Origin: Floridanema aerugineum
Lineage (GTDB): Bacteria > Cyanobacteriota > Cyanobacteriia > Cyanobacteriales > Aerosakkonemataceae
Assembly (NCBI RefSeq): GCF_041929345.1
Contig: NZ_JBHFNQ010000220.1
Coordinates: 17,033-81,032, forward strand
DNA: 64,000 nucleotides
Reading direction: 5' to 3'
The notes beneath the pieces were generated by a model. That model was not told the DNA's origin, did not search any database, and was given only the letters and a program-made list of their open reading frames with translations. Shown here piece by piece: positions 34,069 through 42,254 of the stretch. The position numbers and the translations under genes were made by a program. The stretch's first letter is position 1, and each line of letters begins with the position of its first letter.

Positions 34069-36108
34069 ATGGAAAGTCTAGATCGGCGAGAATGGTTATT
34101 GACCAATGGGCTAGGTAGTTTTGCTTGTGGTACAGTGTGCGATGCCCGTACCCGCACTTATCACGGTTGGTTAATTGCGGCATTAAACCCGCCTAGTGAA
34201 CGCACGTTGCTGCTATCTCACTTAGAAGCAACCCTAGAAATTGGCGGGAAAACTTGGGAATTAGGCACAAATTTCTGGTCAGGTGGTAAAGTTGCCCCTT
34301 TGGGTTATCGACTGTTGCGATCGTTCTCAATTGAACCGATTCCCACTTGGGTTTGGCGAGAAGAAAATTGGCAACTAACTCGACAAATAGAAATGCCTCA
34401 TAACTTTCCCAAAATAGGAGAAGAATTATTACCCAATCAATTTGAGCAGAGAACTTTGATTGAATATGTTTATCAAGGGAAAGAAACAGCAATTTTAAGG
34501 TTAAAACCGTTAATTGCCGATCGCAATTTTCACCATCAACAAACAGCAACAGCAGAATTAAGATTCTCGCAAAAACTTAACGGAAACCTTGTCCTTTTCC
34601 AAGCAATTAATCAAGACTGGCAAGGCACACCTTGGCAGTTAACTTGGAGTAAAGGAACTTATCAAATAGTCGGTTATTGGTATTGGAATTATTACTATCC
34701 CGAAGAGAAATTGCGCGGATTAGGCGATCGCGAAGACCTCTGGTGTCCCGGTGAATTAACTGTTACCTTGCAACCAGGCGATCGTCTTACCCTAGAAGCT
34801 AAACTAGGCTGGTCGGAGGAGCAGGAGAGCAGGGGTGCAGGGGAGATGGGGAGATGGGTTCGATTAGGGAAAATGGGGCAAAATAATCCAACTACCTCTT
34901 CTACTCCCCCCACCCCCCTACCTCCCCACCCCTCCACCTCTTCTTTCCAGTCCCCAATCCCCAACCAACTTCTTCGCGCCGCCGATCAATTTATTGTTTA
35001 TCGCAATTCAATTTCCGGGCCAACTGTAATTGCTGGTTATCCTTGGTTTAATGATTGGGGTCGAGACACATTAATTGCCTTACCCGGTTTAGCACTGACA
35101 ACAGGTCAGTTTGAAATCGCCAAAGGCTTATTAGAAACTTTCGGTTCCTATTGTAAATATGGTTTAATCCCTAACACATTCCCTGACCAAGGAAACGAAC
35201 CATTTTATAACAGTATAGATGCTTCTTTGTGGTGGATTGAAACATTAGGGCTTTACTTAGAAGCAACCGAAGATTGGGATTTTTTAGTCACCCAATATCT
35301 CGTTTTTCGCCAAATTTATAAAGCTTTCTCTACTGGGACAATGTTCAATATTCATATTGATGCCACAGATGGTTTACTAACTTGGGATGCGCCTAATGTA
35401 GCGATTACCTGGATGGATGTAGTAATTAGTGGAAAACCAATTACTCCTCGTTGTGGTAAACCAGTAGAAATTAATGCTTTGTGGTATTCGGCTTTATGTT
35501 GGGCAACCAAATGGGCAGAAAAACTGTCAACTAATCCATCTGCCAAGGTTGAGCAATTGCACAGTCAGCGCGATCGCTATTTCCAACAAGCAGAACAAGT
35601 CAAAAAATCCCTGCAAAAATACTGGAATCCTAACCAACAATACTTCTACGATACAATTTCCCCAAACGACCAACCCGACCCCAAAATTCGCCCCAATGCA
35701 GTCTTAGCTTTATCTTTACATCATTGCGGATTTCCCCCAGAACAAGCCCGTCAAGTATTACAAATAGCCAAAGACAAACTCTTAACACCCTACGGTTTAC
35801 GCAGTCTCGCACCAGACGATCCAGATTATATTGGTTCCTATACTGGAGATTCAATTCACCGAGATAGCGCCTATCATCAAGGCACAGTTTGGAGTTGGTT
35901 AATTGGCTGTTTTATTAATGCTTGGCAACGCTTTTATGAGCATGAACCATTACCTTTTGATTGGCAACCAATGTTAGACCATTTTCAAAATCAAGCTTGT
36001 TTAGGTTCAGTTTCAGAAATCTTTGATGGCGACCCTCCCCACACACCCCAAGGTGCATTTGCCCAAGCTTGGTCTGTCGCAGAAATTCTCCGTTATTTTC
36101 CCCATTAA
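34069..36108 (+). CDS. amylo-alpha-1,6-glucosidase / glycogen debranching enzyme-like protein
   Basis: The 679-residue protein has the bacterial GDE layout: REWLLTNGLGSFACGTVCDARTRTYHGWL at the N-terminus (glycogen debranching N-domain), and a C-terminal alpha/alpha barrel with AGYPWFNDWGRDTLIALPGL, LIPNTFPDQGNEPFYNSIDASLWW, a central TWMDV and LAPDDPDYIGSYTGDSIHRDSAYHQGTVW with the acidic residues expected of the GH133 domain. It would hydrolyse alpha-1,6 branches of glycogen. Residues about 249-300 are a low-complexity insert encoded by G/C-rich repeat DNA, at the junction between the two domains. Confidence 0.93.
   Translation: MESLDRREWLLTNGLGSFACGTVCDARTRTYHGWLIAALNPPSERTLLLSHLEATLEIGGKTWELGTNFWSGGKVAPLGYRLLRSFSIEPIPTWVWREENWQLTRQIEMPHNFPKIGEELLPNQFEQRTLIEYVYQGKETAILRLKPLIADRNFHHQQTATAELRFSQKLNGNLVLFQAINQDWQGTPWQLTWSKGTYQIVGYWYWNYYYPEEKLRGLGDREDLWCPGELTVTLQPGDRLTLEAKLGWSEEQESRGAGEMGRWVRLGKMGQNNPTTSSTPPTPLPPHPSTSSFQSPIPNQLLRAADQFIVYRNSISGPTVIAGYPWFNDWGRDTLIALPGLALTTGQFEIAKGLLETFGSYCKYGLIPNTFPDQGNEPFYNSIDASLWWIETLGLYLEATEDWDFLVTQYLVFRQIYKAFSTGTMFNIHIDATDGLLTWDAPNVAITWMDVVISGKPITPRCGKPVEINALWYSALCWATKWAEKLSTNPSAKVEQLHSQRDRYFQQAEQVKKSLQKYWNPNQQYFYDTISPNDQPDPKIRPNAVLALSLHHCGFPPEQARQVLQIAKDKLLTPYGLRSLAPDDPDYIGSYTGDSIHRDSAYHQGTVWSWLIGCFINAWQRFYEHEPLPFDWQPMLDHFQNQACLGSVSEIFDGDPPHTPQGAFAQAWSVAEILRYFPH
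34815..34965 (+). repeat. low-complexity insert inside the debranching gene
   Basis: A purine-rich left half (GGAGCAGGAGAGCAGGGG, GGGGAGATGGGGAGATGGG) is followed by a pyrimidine-rich right half (CTCCCCCCACCCCCC, CCCCACCCCTCCACC), which are partly complementary. The same words occur in intergenic DNA of this window (36301-36325, 54780-54820). The frame is kept, so the filler is translated as a Ser/Pro/Gly-rich linker. Confidence 0.7.
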
Positions 36109-36130
36109 TTATACTGTTCACGGTCATAGA

Positions 36131-36203
36131 GTAGGGGCGAAGCATTCCGGCACATATCTTTGGATTCAACCAACAAATTATGACCGGAATGCTTCGCCCT
36201 TAC
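36131..36203 (+). repeat. 73-bp inverted-repeat element (GGGGCGAAGCATTC family)
   Basis: Arms GTAGGGGCGAAGCATTCCGG and CCGGAATGCTTCGCCCTTAC. The element at 48896 has the same length and nearly the same arms. The rest of the 353-base gap 36109-36461 holds purine/pyrimidine-rich filler and the presumed sbpA promoter, for which I could not fix boxes. Confidence 0.88.
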
Positions 36204-36461
36204 AAATCAAAAAGAACAGTTTTTGCCCGTGCGGAGTATAGCAAATGGGGAGGAGGGAAAGTTTTGATTTTTGAGTTTTGAGTTAGTTTGGGGAGTTTTG
36301 AGTTGTCCCCATCTCCCCATCTCCGAGAGCCCCTGCCTTCCCATTGTTAAAACTTGAAAATACTGATTGCATTTTTGCCTTTCCTTCTATATGATGATAT
36401 ATTGTGCTAATTAAATACACTATTCCGAGCGAGTAACCGTAGATTATAGAGGGAAAAGGGA

Positions 36462-37628
36462 ATGATTAAGTGGGATAGCGCCACAAAACGAAGGAGATTG
36501 CCGAGAGTTGCGAATGTAACTGATGCGGTAAGACAGTGGTGGCAAAAGCGCCTGAACTTGAAGAGTCTGGGAGGTGGGTGGAAAAGATTTGTGAGTTTGT
36601 TTTTAGTGGGGGTGAGTTTAAGTGTGGCGATCGCCTCCTGTGGTGGCGAAAGTACAAACACTCCCGGTAGTTCTACCCCTGGAGCTAAAACTAAAGACGC
36701 ACAAATAACTTTAGTTTCATACGCCGTAACCCGCGCCGCTTACGAAAAAATTATTCCCCAATTCACTGCCAAATGGAAACAAGAACGTAATCAAAATGTT
36801 ACTTTTACCCAAAGTTATGGCGGTTCTGGTTCCCAAAGTCGTGCAGTAATCGATGGTTTAGAAGCTGACGTTGTAGCATTAGCCTTAGAACTTGATACGC
36901 AGAAAATTGAGCAAGCAGGGTTAATTCAACCAGGCTGGCAAAAAGAAGCACCAAACAATGCAATTCTCACAAAATCTGTCGCCGCTTTAGTAACTCGTGA
37001 AGGTAATCCGAAAGGAATTAAAACTTGGTCAGATTTAGCAAAAGACGGCGTACAAGTAATTACAGCCAACCCCAAAACTTCTGGTGGTGCTAGATGGAAT
37101 TTCTTAGCATTATGGGGCGCTGTTGCTGAAACAGGAGGTGATGATGCTAAAGCATTAGATTTCACTAGCAAAGTTTTCAAAAATGTTCCTGTATTGCCTA
37201 GAGATGCCAGAGAAGCTAGCGACGTATTCTTCAAACAAGGTCAAGCAGATGCGTTAATTAACTACGAAAACGAGGTAATTTTGGCAGGATTAAATGGTCA
37301 AAAATTACCTTATGTGGTTCCTGATGTGAACATCTCAATTGATAACCCTATAGCTGTGGTAGACAAAAACGTAGATAAACATGGTACGCGAGAAGTTGCC
37401 GAAGCGTTTGTCCAGTTTTTGTACACACCAGAAGCCCAAAGAGAGTTTGCTAAAGTTGGTTTTCGACCTGTCAATTCTACTGTAGCCAAAGAATTTACTA
37501 AGCAATATGCGACTGTAAAAAATCTGTTTACTGTCCAAGATTTAGGCGGATGGGGTGAAGTTCAGAAAAAATTCTTTGATGATGGGGCGATATTTGACAA
37601 AATACAGGCGCAAATTGGTAAATCATGA
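36462..37628 (+). CDS. sbpA: sulfate-binding lipoprotein of the sulfate/thiosulfate ABC transporter
   Basis: The 388-residue protein captures sulfate in the periplasm for the CysTW permease. It has a long, basic N-terminal leader, a hydrophobic stretch (about 46-62) and a lipobox IASC just before GGEST. The mature part reads ITLVSYAVTRAAYEKIIPQF, SYGGSGSQSRAVIDGLEADVV, NPKTSGGARWNFLALWG and QADALINYENEV, all hallmarks of sulfate-binding proteins. A shorter start nearer the hydrophobic segment is possible. The stop overlaps the next start (ATGA). It opens the sulfate operon. Confidence 0.94.
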   Translation: MIKWDSATKRRRLPRVANVTDAVRQWWQKRLNLKSLGGGWKRFVSLFLVGVSLSVAIASCGGESTNTPGSSTPGAKTKDAQITLVSYAVTRAAYEKIIPQFTAKWKQERNQNVTFTQSYGGSGSQSRAVIDGLEADVVALALELDTQKIEQAGLIQPGWQKEAPNNAILTKSVAALVTREGNPKGIKTWSDLAKDGVQVITANPKTSGGARWNFLALWGAVAETGGDDAKALDFTSKVFKNVPVLPRDAREASDVFFKQGQADALINYENEVILAGLNGQKLPYVVPDVNISIDNPIAVVDKNVDKHGTREVAEAFVQFLYTPEAQREFAKVGFRPVNSTVAKEFTKQYATVKNLFTVQDLGGWGEVQKKFFDDGAIFDKIQAQIGKS

Positions 37629-37915
37629 ACAAGCTGAAACACAGGTTCTCAGAATTAGATAGTGTGACTAAGGTGAGGATAAAAATCCAAATTCCTCAAA
37701 CCTACCAAAATGAACCTGTGCTTTCTCGGTTAACTTCAGAGCATGGCTTGATTTTCAACATTACTAAAGCGATTTTAGGAGGAAAACATCAAGAGTATTG
37801 GCTGGATTTAGAATTAATTGGTAAACCTGAGCAAATTGAAAGCGCGATCGCATACTTACAAAAACTCCAAGTGAAAATTTGGGGAAAACCTAATCCCGAT
37901 GGTGATGCTTGGTAA
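37625..37915 (+). CDS. NIL domain protein (first of two)
   Basis: The 96-residue protein is a single NIL domain: VRIKIQIPQTYQNEPVLSRL, LIFNITKAILGG and YWLDLELIGKPEQIESAIAYLQ. NIL domains bind small ligands at the C-terminus of MetN-type ABC ATPases; free-standing copies are frequent in cyanobacterial sulfate operons. The start overlaps the sbpA stop by four bases. A sensory or regulatory role in sulfur uptake is inferred from the operon position. Confidence 0.88.
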   Translation: MNKLKHRFSELDSVTKVRIKIQIPQTYQNEPVLSRLTSEHGLIFNITKAILGGKHQEYWLDLELIGKPEQIESAIAYLQKLQVKIWGKPNPDGDAW

Positions 37916-37937
37916 ATTCATTTACGAGGATAATCAA

Positions 37938-38288
37938 ATGGCAACCTCTAACCAAATCGAACCCACATTTCAACCAATTCATCCCAGCAAAGATGTAGCA
38001 GAAACATCTAAAACTGTCCCGGACGATCGACCAACCCAAACCAGGATTCGCATTAAAATTCCCCAAAAATATCATCAAGAACCAGTAATTTCTCGGTTGA
38101 TTTCTGACCATAAACTAACAGTAAATTTAAATCAAGCTTTACTAGGAGCAAATGCCAGCAATGATGGTTGGTTTGATTTAGATTTACAAGGTTCAACTCG
38201 TCAAATTCAAAGTGCCATGATTTACTTGGCAGAAATGGATATCGAAATTTGGAGTAAATCCACCGATCCCGAAGAAGAAATTTGGTGA
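37938..38288 (+). CDS. NIL domain protein (second of two)
   Basis: I chose the ATG at 37938 (GAGGA about 8 bases upstream); the frame upstream to 37899 overlaps the previous gene. The 116-residue protein has a polar leader of about 35 residues, then RIRIKIPQKYHQEPVISRLI, LTVNLNQALLGANA and GWFDLDLQGSTRQIQSAMIYL, another NIL domain, related to but distinct from its neighbour. It precedes cysT by 95 bases in the same operon. Confidence 0.88.
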   Translation: MATSNQIEPTFQPIHPSKDVAETSKTVPDDRPTQTRIRIKIPQKYHQEPVISRLISDHKLTVNLNQALLGANASNDGWFDLDLQGSTRQIQSAMIYLAEMDIEIWSKSTDPEEEIW

Positions 38289-38383
38289 TAAAAATAGCAA
38301 AAATCCCAGTCAAAAATGGGATAATTTGCTTATTAAATTGCTAAGAAAGCAACAAAGACAAACTCGCAGGAAAATCTCATTCT

Positions 38384-39241
38384 ATGGCTGTATCTTCTAC
38401 TCCTGGACGGCTGACTCGTGCGGGGAAAAACCCCCTGAGTCAGCTATTTAATCTCTCTTGGCCTTGGCGAATCATGTTTGGGTATCTTACCCTAATGTTA
38501 TTGTTACCAATGGCAGCTTTGTTTTTAAAAGCGAGCACAGTTGGCCCTGCGGAATTCTGGAGAATTGCTACCAGTCCCGTAGCCCTTTCTGCTTATGATG
38601 TCACCTTTACCACTGCCTTAATTGCCGCCTTAATTAATGGCGTATTTGGCGTATTAATTGCCTGGGTTTTAGTTAGATATGACTTTCCCTTAAAACGCTT
38701 AATCGATGCCGCCATTGACTTACCTTTTGCCTTACCCACTGCCGTCGCAGGCTTAACTTTAGCCACAGTTTACAGCGAGAATGGTTGGATTGGTTCTTTA
38801 TTCGCACCTTTCGGCATCAAAATAGCATTTACTCGCCTTGGTGTTGGAGTGGCAATGTTATTTATTTCCTTACCTTTTGTCGTGCGAACATTGCAACCAG
38901 TTTTACAAGAAATGGAAAAGGAAATAGAAGAAGCAGCTTGGAGTTTAGGTGCTTCCCATGCTCAAACATTTTGGAAAGTTATTTTACCGCCTTTAATTCC
39001 GGCAATTTTAACCGGAGTCGCCTTGGGCTTTTCCCGTGCAGTTGGAGAATATGGTTCAATTGTAATTATTTCTTCGAGTATTCCGTTTAAAGATTTAATT
39101 GCTTCCGTGTTAGTTTTCCAAAGATTGGAACAATTTGATTATGCGGGTGCAACTGTGATTGGCACAGTTTTGTTGCTGATTTCTTTGATTATGTTGTTAG
39201 CAATTAACATTTTGCAAGCTTGGGGGCGGCGTTATGAATAA
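38384..39241 (+). CDS. cysT: sulfate ABC transporter permease CysT
   Basis: The 285-residue inner-membrane protein has about six hydrophobic segments, DLPFALPTAVAGLTLA and the EAA loop EEAAWSLGASHAQTFWKVILPPLIPAI that contacts the ATPase. It pairs with CysW to form the sulfate channel. Its 3' end overlaps cysW by 8 bases. The start MAVSSTPGRL gives a leader of ordinary length. Confidence 0.95.
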   Translation: MAVSSTPGRLTRAGKNPLSQLFNLSWPWRIMFGYLTLMLLLPMAALFLKASTVGPAEFWRIATSPVALSAYDVTFTTALIAALINGVFGVLIAWVLVRYDFPLKRLIDAAIDLPFALPTAVAGLTLATVYSENGWIGSLFAPFGIKIAFTRLGVGVAMLFISLPFVVRTLQPVLQEMEKEIEEAAWSLGASHAQTFWKVILPPLIPAILTGVALGFSRAVGEYGSIVIISSSIPFKDLIASVLVFQRLEQFDYAGATVIGTVLLLISLIMLLAINILQAWGRRYE

Positions 39242-40061
39242 AAAAGAAGCTAAATGGGTGAAACCAGTTTTAATTACGATCGCCCTAAGCTACTTAGGCT
39301 TACTAATATTAATTCCCGCAGCTAATGTCTTTTACCAAGCTTTTAAAGATGGCGTAGGCCCATTTTTTAACAACCTCACCCAACATGACTTTTTAAATGC
39401 AGTTTGGTTAACGATTTTAATTGCCGCAATCGTAGTACCAGTTAATGCGATTTTTGGCTTGTGTACTGCTTGGGCGATCGCACGCAACAAAAACTTCCCC
39501 GGTCGTACCCTACTATTAAGTATCATTGACCTCCCCTTTGCCATCTCACCAGTAGTCGCAGGTTTAATGATAGTCTTGCTTTACGGACGTAATGGTTGGT
39601 TTGGGCCTTGGCTACAAGCAGCAGACATCAAAATTATCTTCGCCCTTCCCGGAATGATTATCGCCACAGCATTTGTTACCCTACCATTCGTCGCCAGAGA
39701 AGTAATTCCCGTCCTCGAAGAAGTAGGTTTAGACCAAGAAGAAGCCGCCAGAACACTAGGTGCAAAAGACTGGCAAATCTTTTGGCGCGTCACCTTACCT
39801 AGTATTCGATGGGGTTTACTTTATGGCTTGATTTTAACCAATGCCAGAGCTATGGGAGAATTTGGTGCAGTCTCAGTTGTTTCCGGTAATATTGTCGGTA
39901 AAACTCAAACATTACCCTTATTTGTCGAAGAAGCTTATAAACAATACCAGACACAAGCCGCCTTTTCCGCAGCCGTGTTACTAGCATTTTTAGCAGTAGT
40001 AACCCTGTTACTAAAAGAAATCCTAGAGCGCAAAACTCGGATTCAAGATGTAGAAGAATAA
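39234..40061 (+). CDS. cysW: sulfate ABC transporter permease CysW
   Basis: The 275-residue membrane protein has DLPFAISPVVAGLMIVLLYG and the EAA loop EEAARTLGAKDWQIFWRVTLPSI, and NARAMGEFGAVSVVSGNIVGKTQTLPLFVEE, specific for CysW. It completes the channel with CysT. No cysA follows; the operon ends in a long inverted repeat at 40065. The ATPase must be supplied from elsewhere. Confidence 0.95.
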   Translation: MNKKEAKWVKPVLITIALSYLGLLILIPAANVFYQAFKDGVGPFFNNLTQHDFLNAVWLTILIAAIVVPVNAIFGLCTAWAIARNKNFPGRTLLLSIIDLPFAISPVVAGLMIVLLYGRNGWFGPWLQAADIKIIFALPGMIIATAFVTLPFVAREVIPVLEEVGLDQEEAARTLGAKDWQIFWRVTLPSIRWGLLYGLILTNARAMGEFGAVSVVSGNIVGKTQTLPLFVEEAYKQYQTQAAFSAAVLLAFLAVVTLLLKEILERKTRIQDVEE

Positions 40062-40064
40062 TCA

Positions 40065-40149
40065 GGTAATTTCAGATTAGAAAAATTCAAATTCTCAGTA
40101 ATAACTTTAGCTTGATTCTGCAATTTGAAAAATTTAATCTGAAATTACC
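40065..40149 (+). repeat. 85-bp long inverted repeat after cysW
   Basis: GGTAATTTCAGATTA and TAATCTGAAATTACC are perfect 15-base arms, followed inward by CAAATT/AATTTG pairs. It begins 3 bases after the cysW stop and ends 33 bases from the stop of the convergent regulator gene. It probably acts as a hairpin end for both transcripts, or is another palindromic element. Confidence 0.8.
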
Positions 40150-40182
40150 ACCCCCGAATAGCAATTAGCATCTAGTATTTGC

Positions 40183-40830
40183 TCAAGCCATATTGTTTTC
40201 AATTGACCAACGTGCCAGTTCTGTGCGATTATGCAGTCCAGTTTTGCCCAGCATATTCGACACATGACTCTCTACTGTACGTTGACTGACATTTAGTTCC
40301 TCTGCTATTTCTCGATTAGCTAAACCTCGCGCTACGTGCTGTACCACCTTCAGTTCTGTGGGAGTTAACTGCACATCAAAAGGAACAGTAATTCTCTGAT
40401 TGCTATCTCCATTAACTGCGCGGTTGCGTAGTCGATCGGTATGCTTCAGCGAAGACTCCACCTGAGCCACTAGTTCTTCTGGCTCAAATGGTTTTACCAT
40501 ATATACATCTGCCCCTGTGTTTAAGCCTTTGACTTTATCTTGGCTTTGACCTTTAGCAGAAAGGAACAACACCGGAATCCAATTGGTTAAAGGATCTTCC
40601 CTTACGTGCTTGACAAAGGTATATCCGTCCATTTCCGGCATCATTACATCACAGATAATTAAATCTGCAATTTCATTTTGCAGTACATCTAACGCTTCAC
40701 GACCGTTTTCAGCCGTGATTACTTCATAACCCCGAAATTCTAAGTAATCTTTGACTAGTAAGATTAGGTTAGGGTCATCATCAATTAGCAGTAGTTTTTT
40801 TGTATCTCTCACACGAGTTTCCTTAACCAT
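40183..40830 (-). CDS. NarL/LuxR-type response regulator, Ycf29/Rre1-like
   Basis: The 215-residue protein has a receiver domain (LLLIDDDPNL, DLIICDVMMPEMDGYTF with the phosphoacceptor Asp, VLFLSAKG, VKPFEPEELVAQV) and a LuxR-type helix-turn-helix (LTPTELKVVQHVARGLANREIAEELNVSQRTVESHV). Its overall sequence resembles the Rre1/Ycf29 regulator of cyanobacteria and red algal plastids, reported to act in stress responses with Hik2 or Hik34. No histidine kinase is adjacent. Its closeness to groESL is suggestive but not proof of regulation. Confidence 0.88.
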   Translation of the reverse strand: MVKETRVRDTKKLLLIDDDPNLILLVKDYLEFRGYEVITAENGREALDVLQNEIADLIICDVMMPEMDGYTFVKHVREDPLTNWIPVLFLSAKGQSQDKVKGLNTGADVYMVKPFEPEELVAQVESSLKHTDRLRNRAVNGDSNQRITVPFDVQLTPTELKVVQHVARGLANREIAEELNVSQRTVESHVSNMLGKTGLHNRTELARWSIENNMA

Positions 40831-41103
40831 GCTTTACCACTTGCCTATACTGGCGGCAATTACGTTTGCAATTGGTTTCCCCAGTATTATCTACATTGTA
40901 GTGAACAAGCTGTTGAGTAAGACTTGTTAACTAATTAACAATCAGTATACGTTACTGGAAATCAGTGGTTTGTGGAAAACCAAGGTAAACCTAGTAGTAA
41001 TACTGAGTCATACTGTTTAATTGCAATGATAATATCTGCGCTGGGCAAAAGCATCCCCTTGGCAAATAAATGCGATCGAAGTATAATTTCCAGGCTTTAA
41101 ACT

Positions 41104-41568
41104 TTAATTGTCACTGGCAGTTACGGCTAAAGTCGCATCTGGTAAGGGATGAGTTACAAAAGCGTACTCCTGCACAACTTGATTGCCAATTAAATGTTCC
41201 TGAATAATTCTTTCAATCACCTCCGGGGTAGCACTGTGATACCAAACCCCATCAGGATAAACTACTAATATCGGCCCAGAACAGCAAACTCGTAAACAAT
41301 TTGCCTTAGTCCGAAAAATGCAATTAGGTTGATTTATGGTTGGTTTATCTAATTGTAATTCTTTTAGACGCTTTTTTAAGTAATTCCACGCTTGTAAACC
41401 TGTTTCCTTTGAACAACACTGAGCCAAAGTTTGATCTGCACAAAGAAAAATATGCCGTTGAATTTGGTTGATGCCTAACTTTTGCACGCAAATAGCCAAA
41501 GCATCACTTTCTGACGACTCGCAAACATTACAAGTTTCATCATCTGGCCCAATTGCTGAGTTTTCCAT
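41104..41568 (-). CDS. thioredoxin-like 2Fe-2S ferredoxin domain protein
   Basis: The 154-residue protein has the 2Fe-2S thioredoxin-like pattern: RHIFLCADQTLAQCCSKETG with the first two cluster Cys region, and FRTKANCLRVCCSGPILVVYPDGVWYHSATPEVIERIIQEHL with the second pair. An extra CNVCESSESDALAIC motif near the N-terminus adds three Cys. Cyanobacteria carry such stand-alone ferredoxins of unknown partner. The 273-base gap toward the regulator gene shows no other gene. Confidence 0.9.
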   Translation of the reverse strand: MENSAIGPDDETCNVCESSESDALAICVQKLGINQIQRHIFLCADQTLAQCCSKETGLQAWNYLKKRLKELQLDKPTINQPNCIFRTKANCLRVCCSGPILVVYPDGVWYHSATPEVIERIIQEHLIGNQVVQEYAFVTHPLPDATLAVTASDN

Positions 41569-41627
41569 ATTTGTTATTTGTTGGCTTTAACTTATTGGCA
41601 CTAATAAATCATGCCTCACCAGACAGA

Positions 41628-41643
41628 GTTCGGGAACCCGTAC
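41628..41643 (+). promoter_or_regulatory. K-box-like element upstream of groESL
   Basis: GTTCGGGAACCCGTAC matches the consensus GTTCGG-NNAN-CCNNAC that I recall for the K-box, a site for HrcA-independent light and heat control of cyanobacterial groE genes. It lies 11 bases upstream of the presumed -35 box. Confidence 0.65.
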
Positions 41644-41654
41644 ACAAAAATTTA

Positions 41655-41684
41655 TTGTCATTGGGGCTCGTCTCGTTTTAAATT
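41655..41684 (+). promoter_or_regulatory. groES: presumed groESL promoter (TTGTCA-N18-TAAATT)
   Basis: TTGTCA (41655-41660) and TAAATT (41679-41684) are spaced by 18 bases and placed so that transcription would begin within the CIRCE palindrome, the usual arrangement for HrcA repression. The assignment is by eye. Confidence 0.5.
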
Positions 41685-41720
41685 AGCACTCAGGAGATGA
41701 GAGTGCTAATCTAAAACGAG
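41672..41720 (+). promoter_or_regulatory. CIRCE operator within an extended palindrome
   Basis: TTAGCACTC (41683-41691), nine bases, GAGTGCTAA (41701-41709) is a perfect CIRCE element, the binding site of the heat-shock repressor HrcA. The palindrome continues outward as CTCGTTTTAAA / CTAAAACGAG with one mismatch, giving about 20-base arms. It lies 111 bases before the groES start. Confidence 0.97.
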
Positions 41721-41820
41721 AGGGTAATGACTAATCAAGAATGTATACCTAATCGGGTAGCACTTGCTAACTCATCTCTGCTGTAAGTAAAGAGAAAAGC
41801 TCTGGAGATTGAAATTCACT

Positions 41821-42132
41821 ATGGCTGCTGTATCATTAAGCGTTTCCACCGTTAAACCACTGGGCGAACGAGTATTTGTGAAAGTAAGCGCTGCGGAAGA
41901 AAAGACTGCAGGCGGTATATTACTTCCCGACAACGCCAAAGAAAAACCCCAAGTTGGAGAAGTTGTGCAAGTAGGCCCCGGCAAGCGCAATGAAGACGGC
42001 TCTCGCCAAGAATTAGAAGTAAAAATTGGCGACAAAGTTCTTTACTCCAAGTATGCTGGCACCGACATTAAACTCGGTACTGATGAGTACGTTTTACTCT
42101 CTGAAAAAGACATTCTTGCCATTGTTAGCTAA
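41821..42132 (+). CDS. groES: co-chaperonin GroES
   Basis: The 103-residue protein caps the GroEL ring. It has KPLGERVFVKVSAAEEKTAGGILLPDNAKEKPQVGEVVQVGPG and ends DEYVLLSEKDILAIVS, typical of cyanobacterial GroES. The ATG at 41821 gives the usual MAAVSLSVSTVKPLGER start; the ATG at 41809 is less likely. It is under CIRCE and K-box-like control and is followed by groEL after 122 bases that contain TCATTAG repeats. Confidence 0.97.
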   Translation: MAAVSLSVSTVKPLGERVFVKVSAAEEKTAGGILLPDNAKEKPQVGEVVQVGPGKRNEDGSRQELEVKIGDKVLYSKYAGTDIKLGTDEYVLLSEKDILAIVS

Positions 42133-42254
42133 TCGCGTCATTAGTCATTAGTCATTAGTCATTGGGAAAAAACCCACATCAACAACAAATGACAAATGAC
42201 AAACATCCAAACTCTAAATTACACAATCACTGAAATCACTGAAACAGAAAAACT

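Noticed and set aside
42133..42254. Extra gene between groES and groEL
   Set aside because: The gap holds TCATTAG and ACAAATG tandem repeats only.
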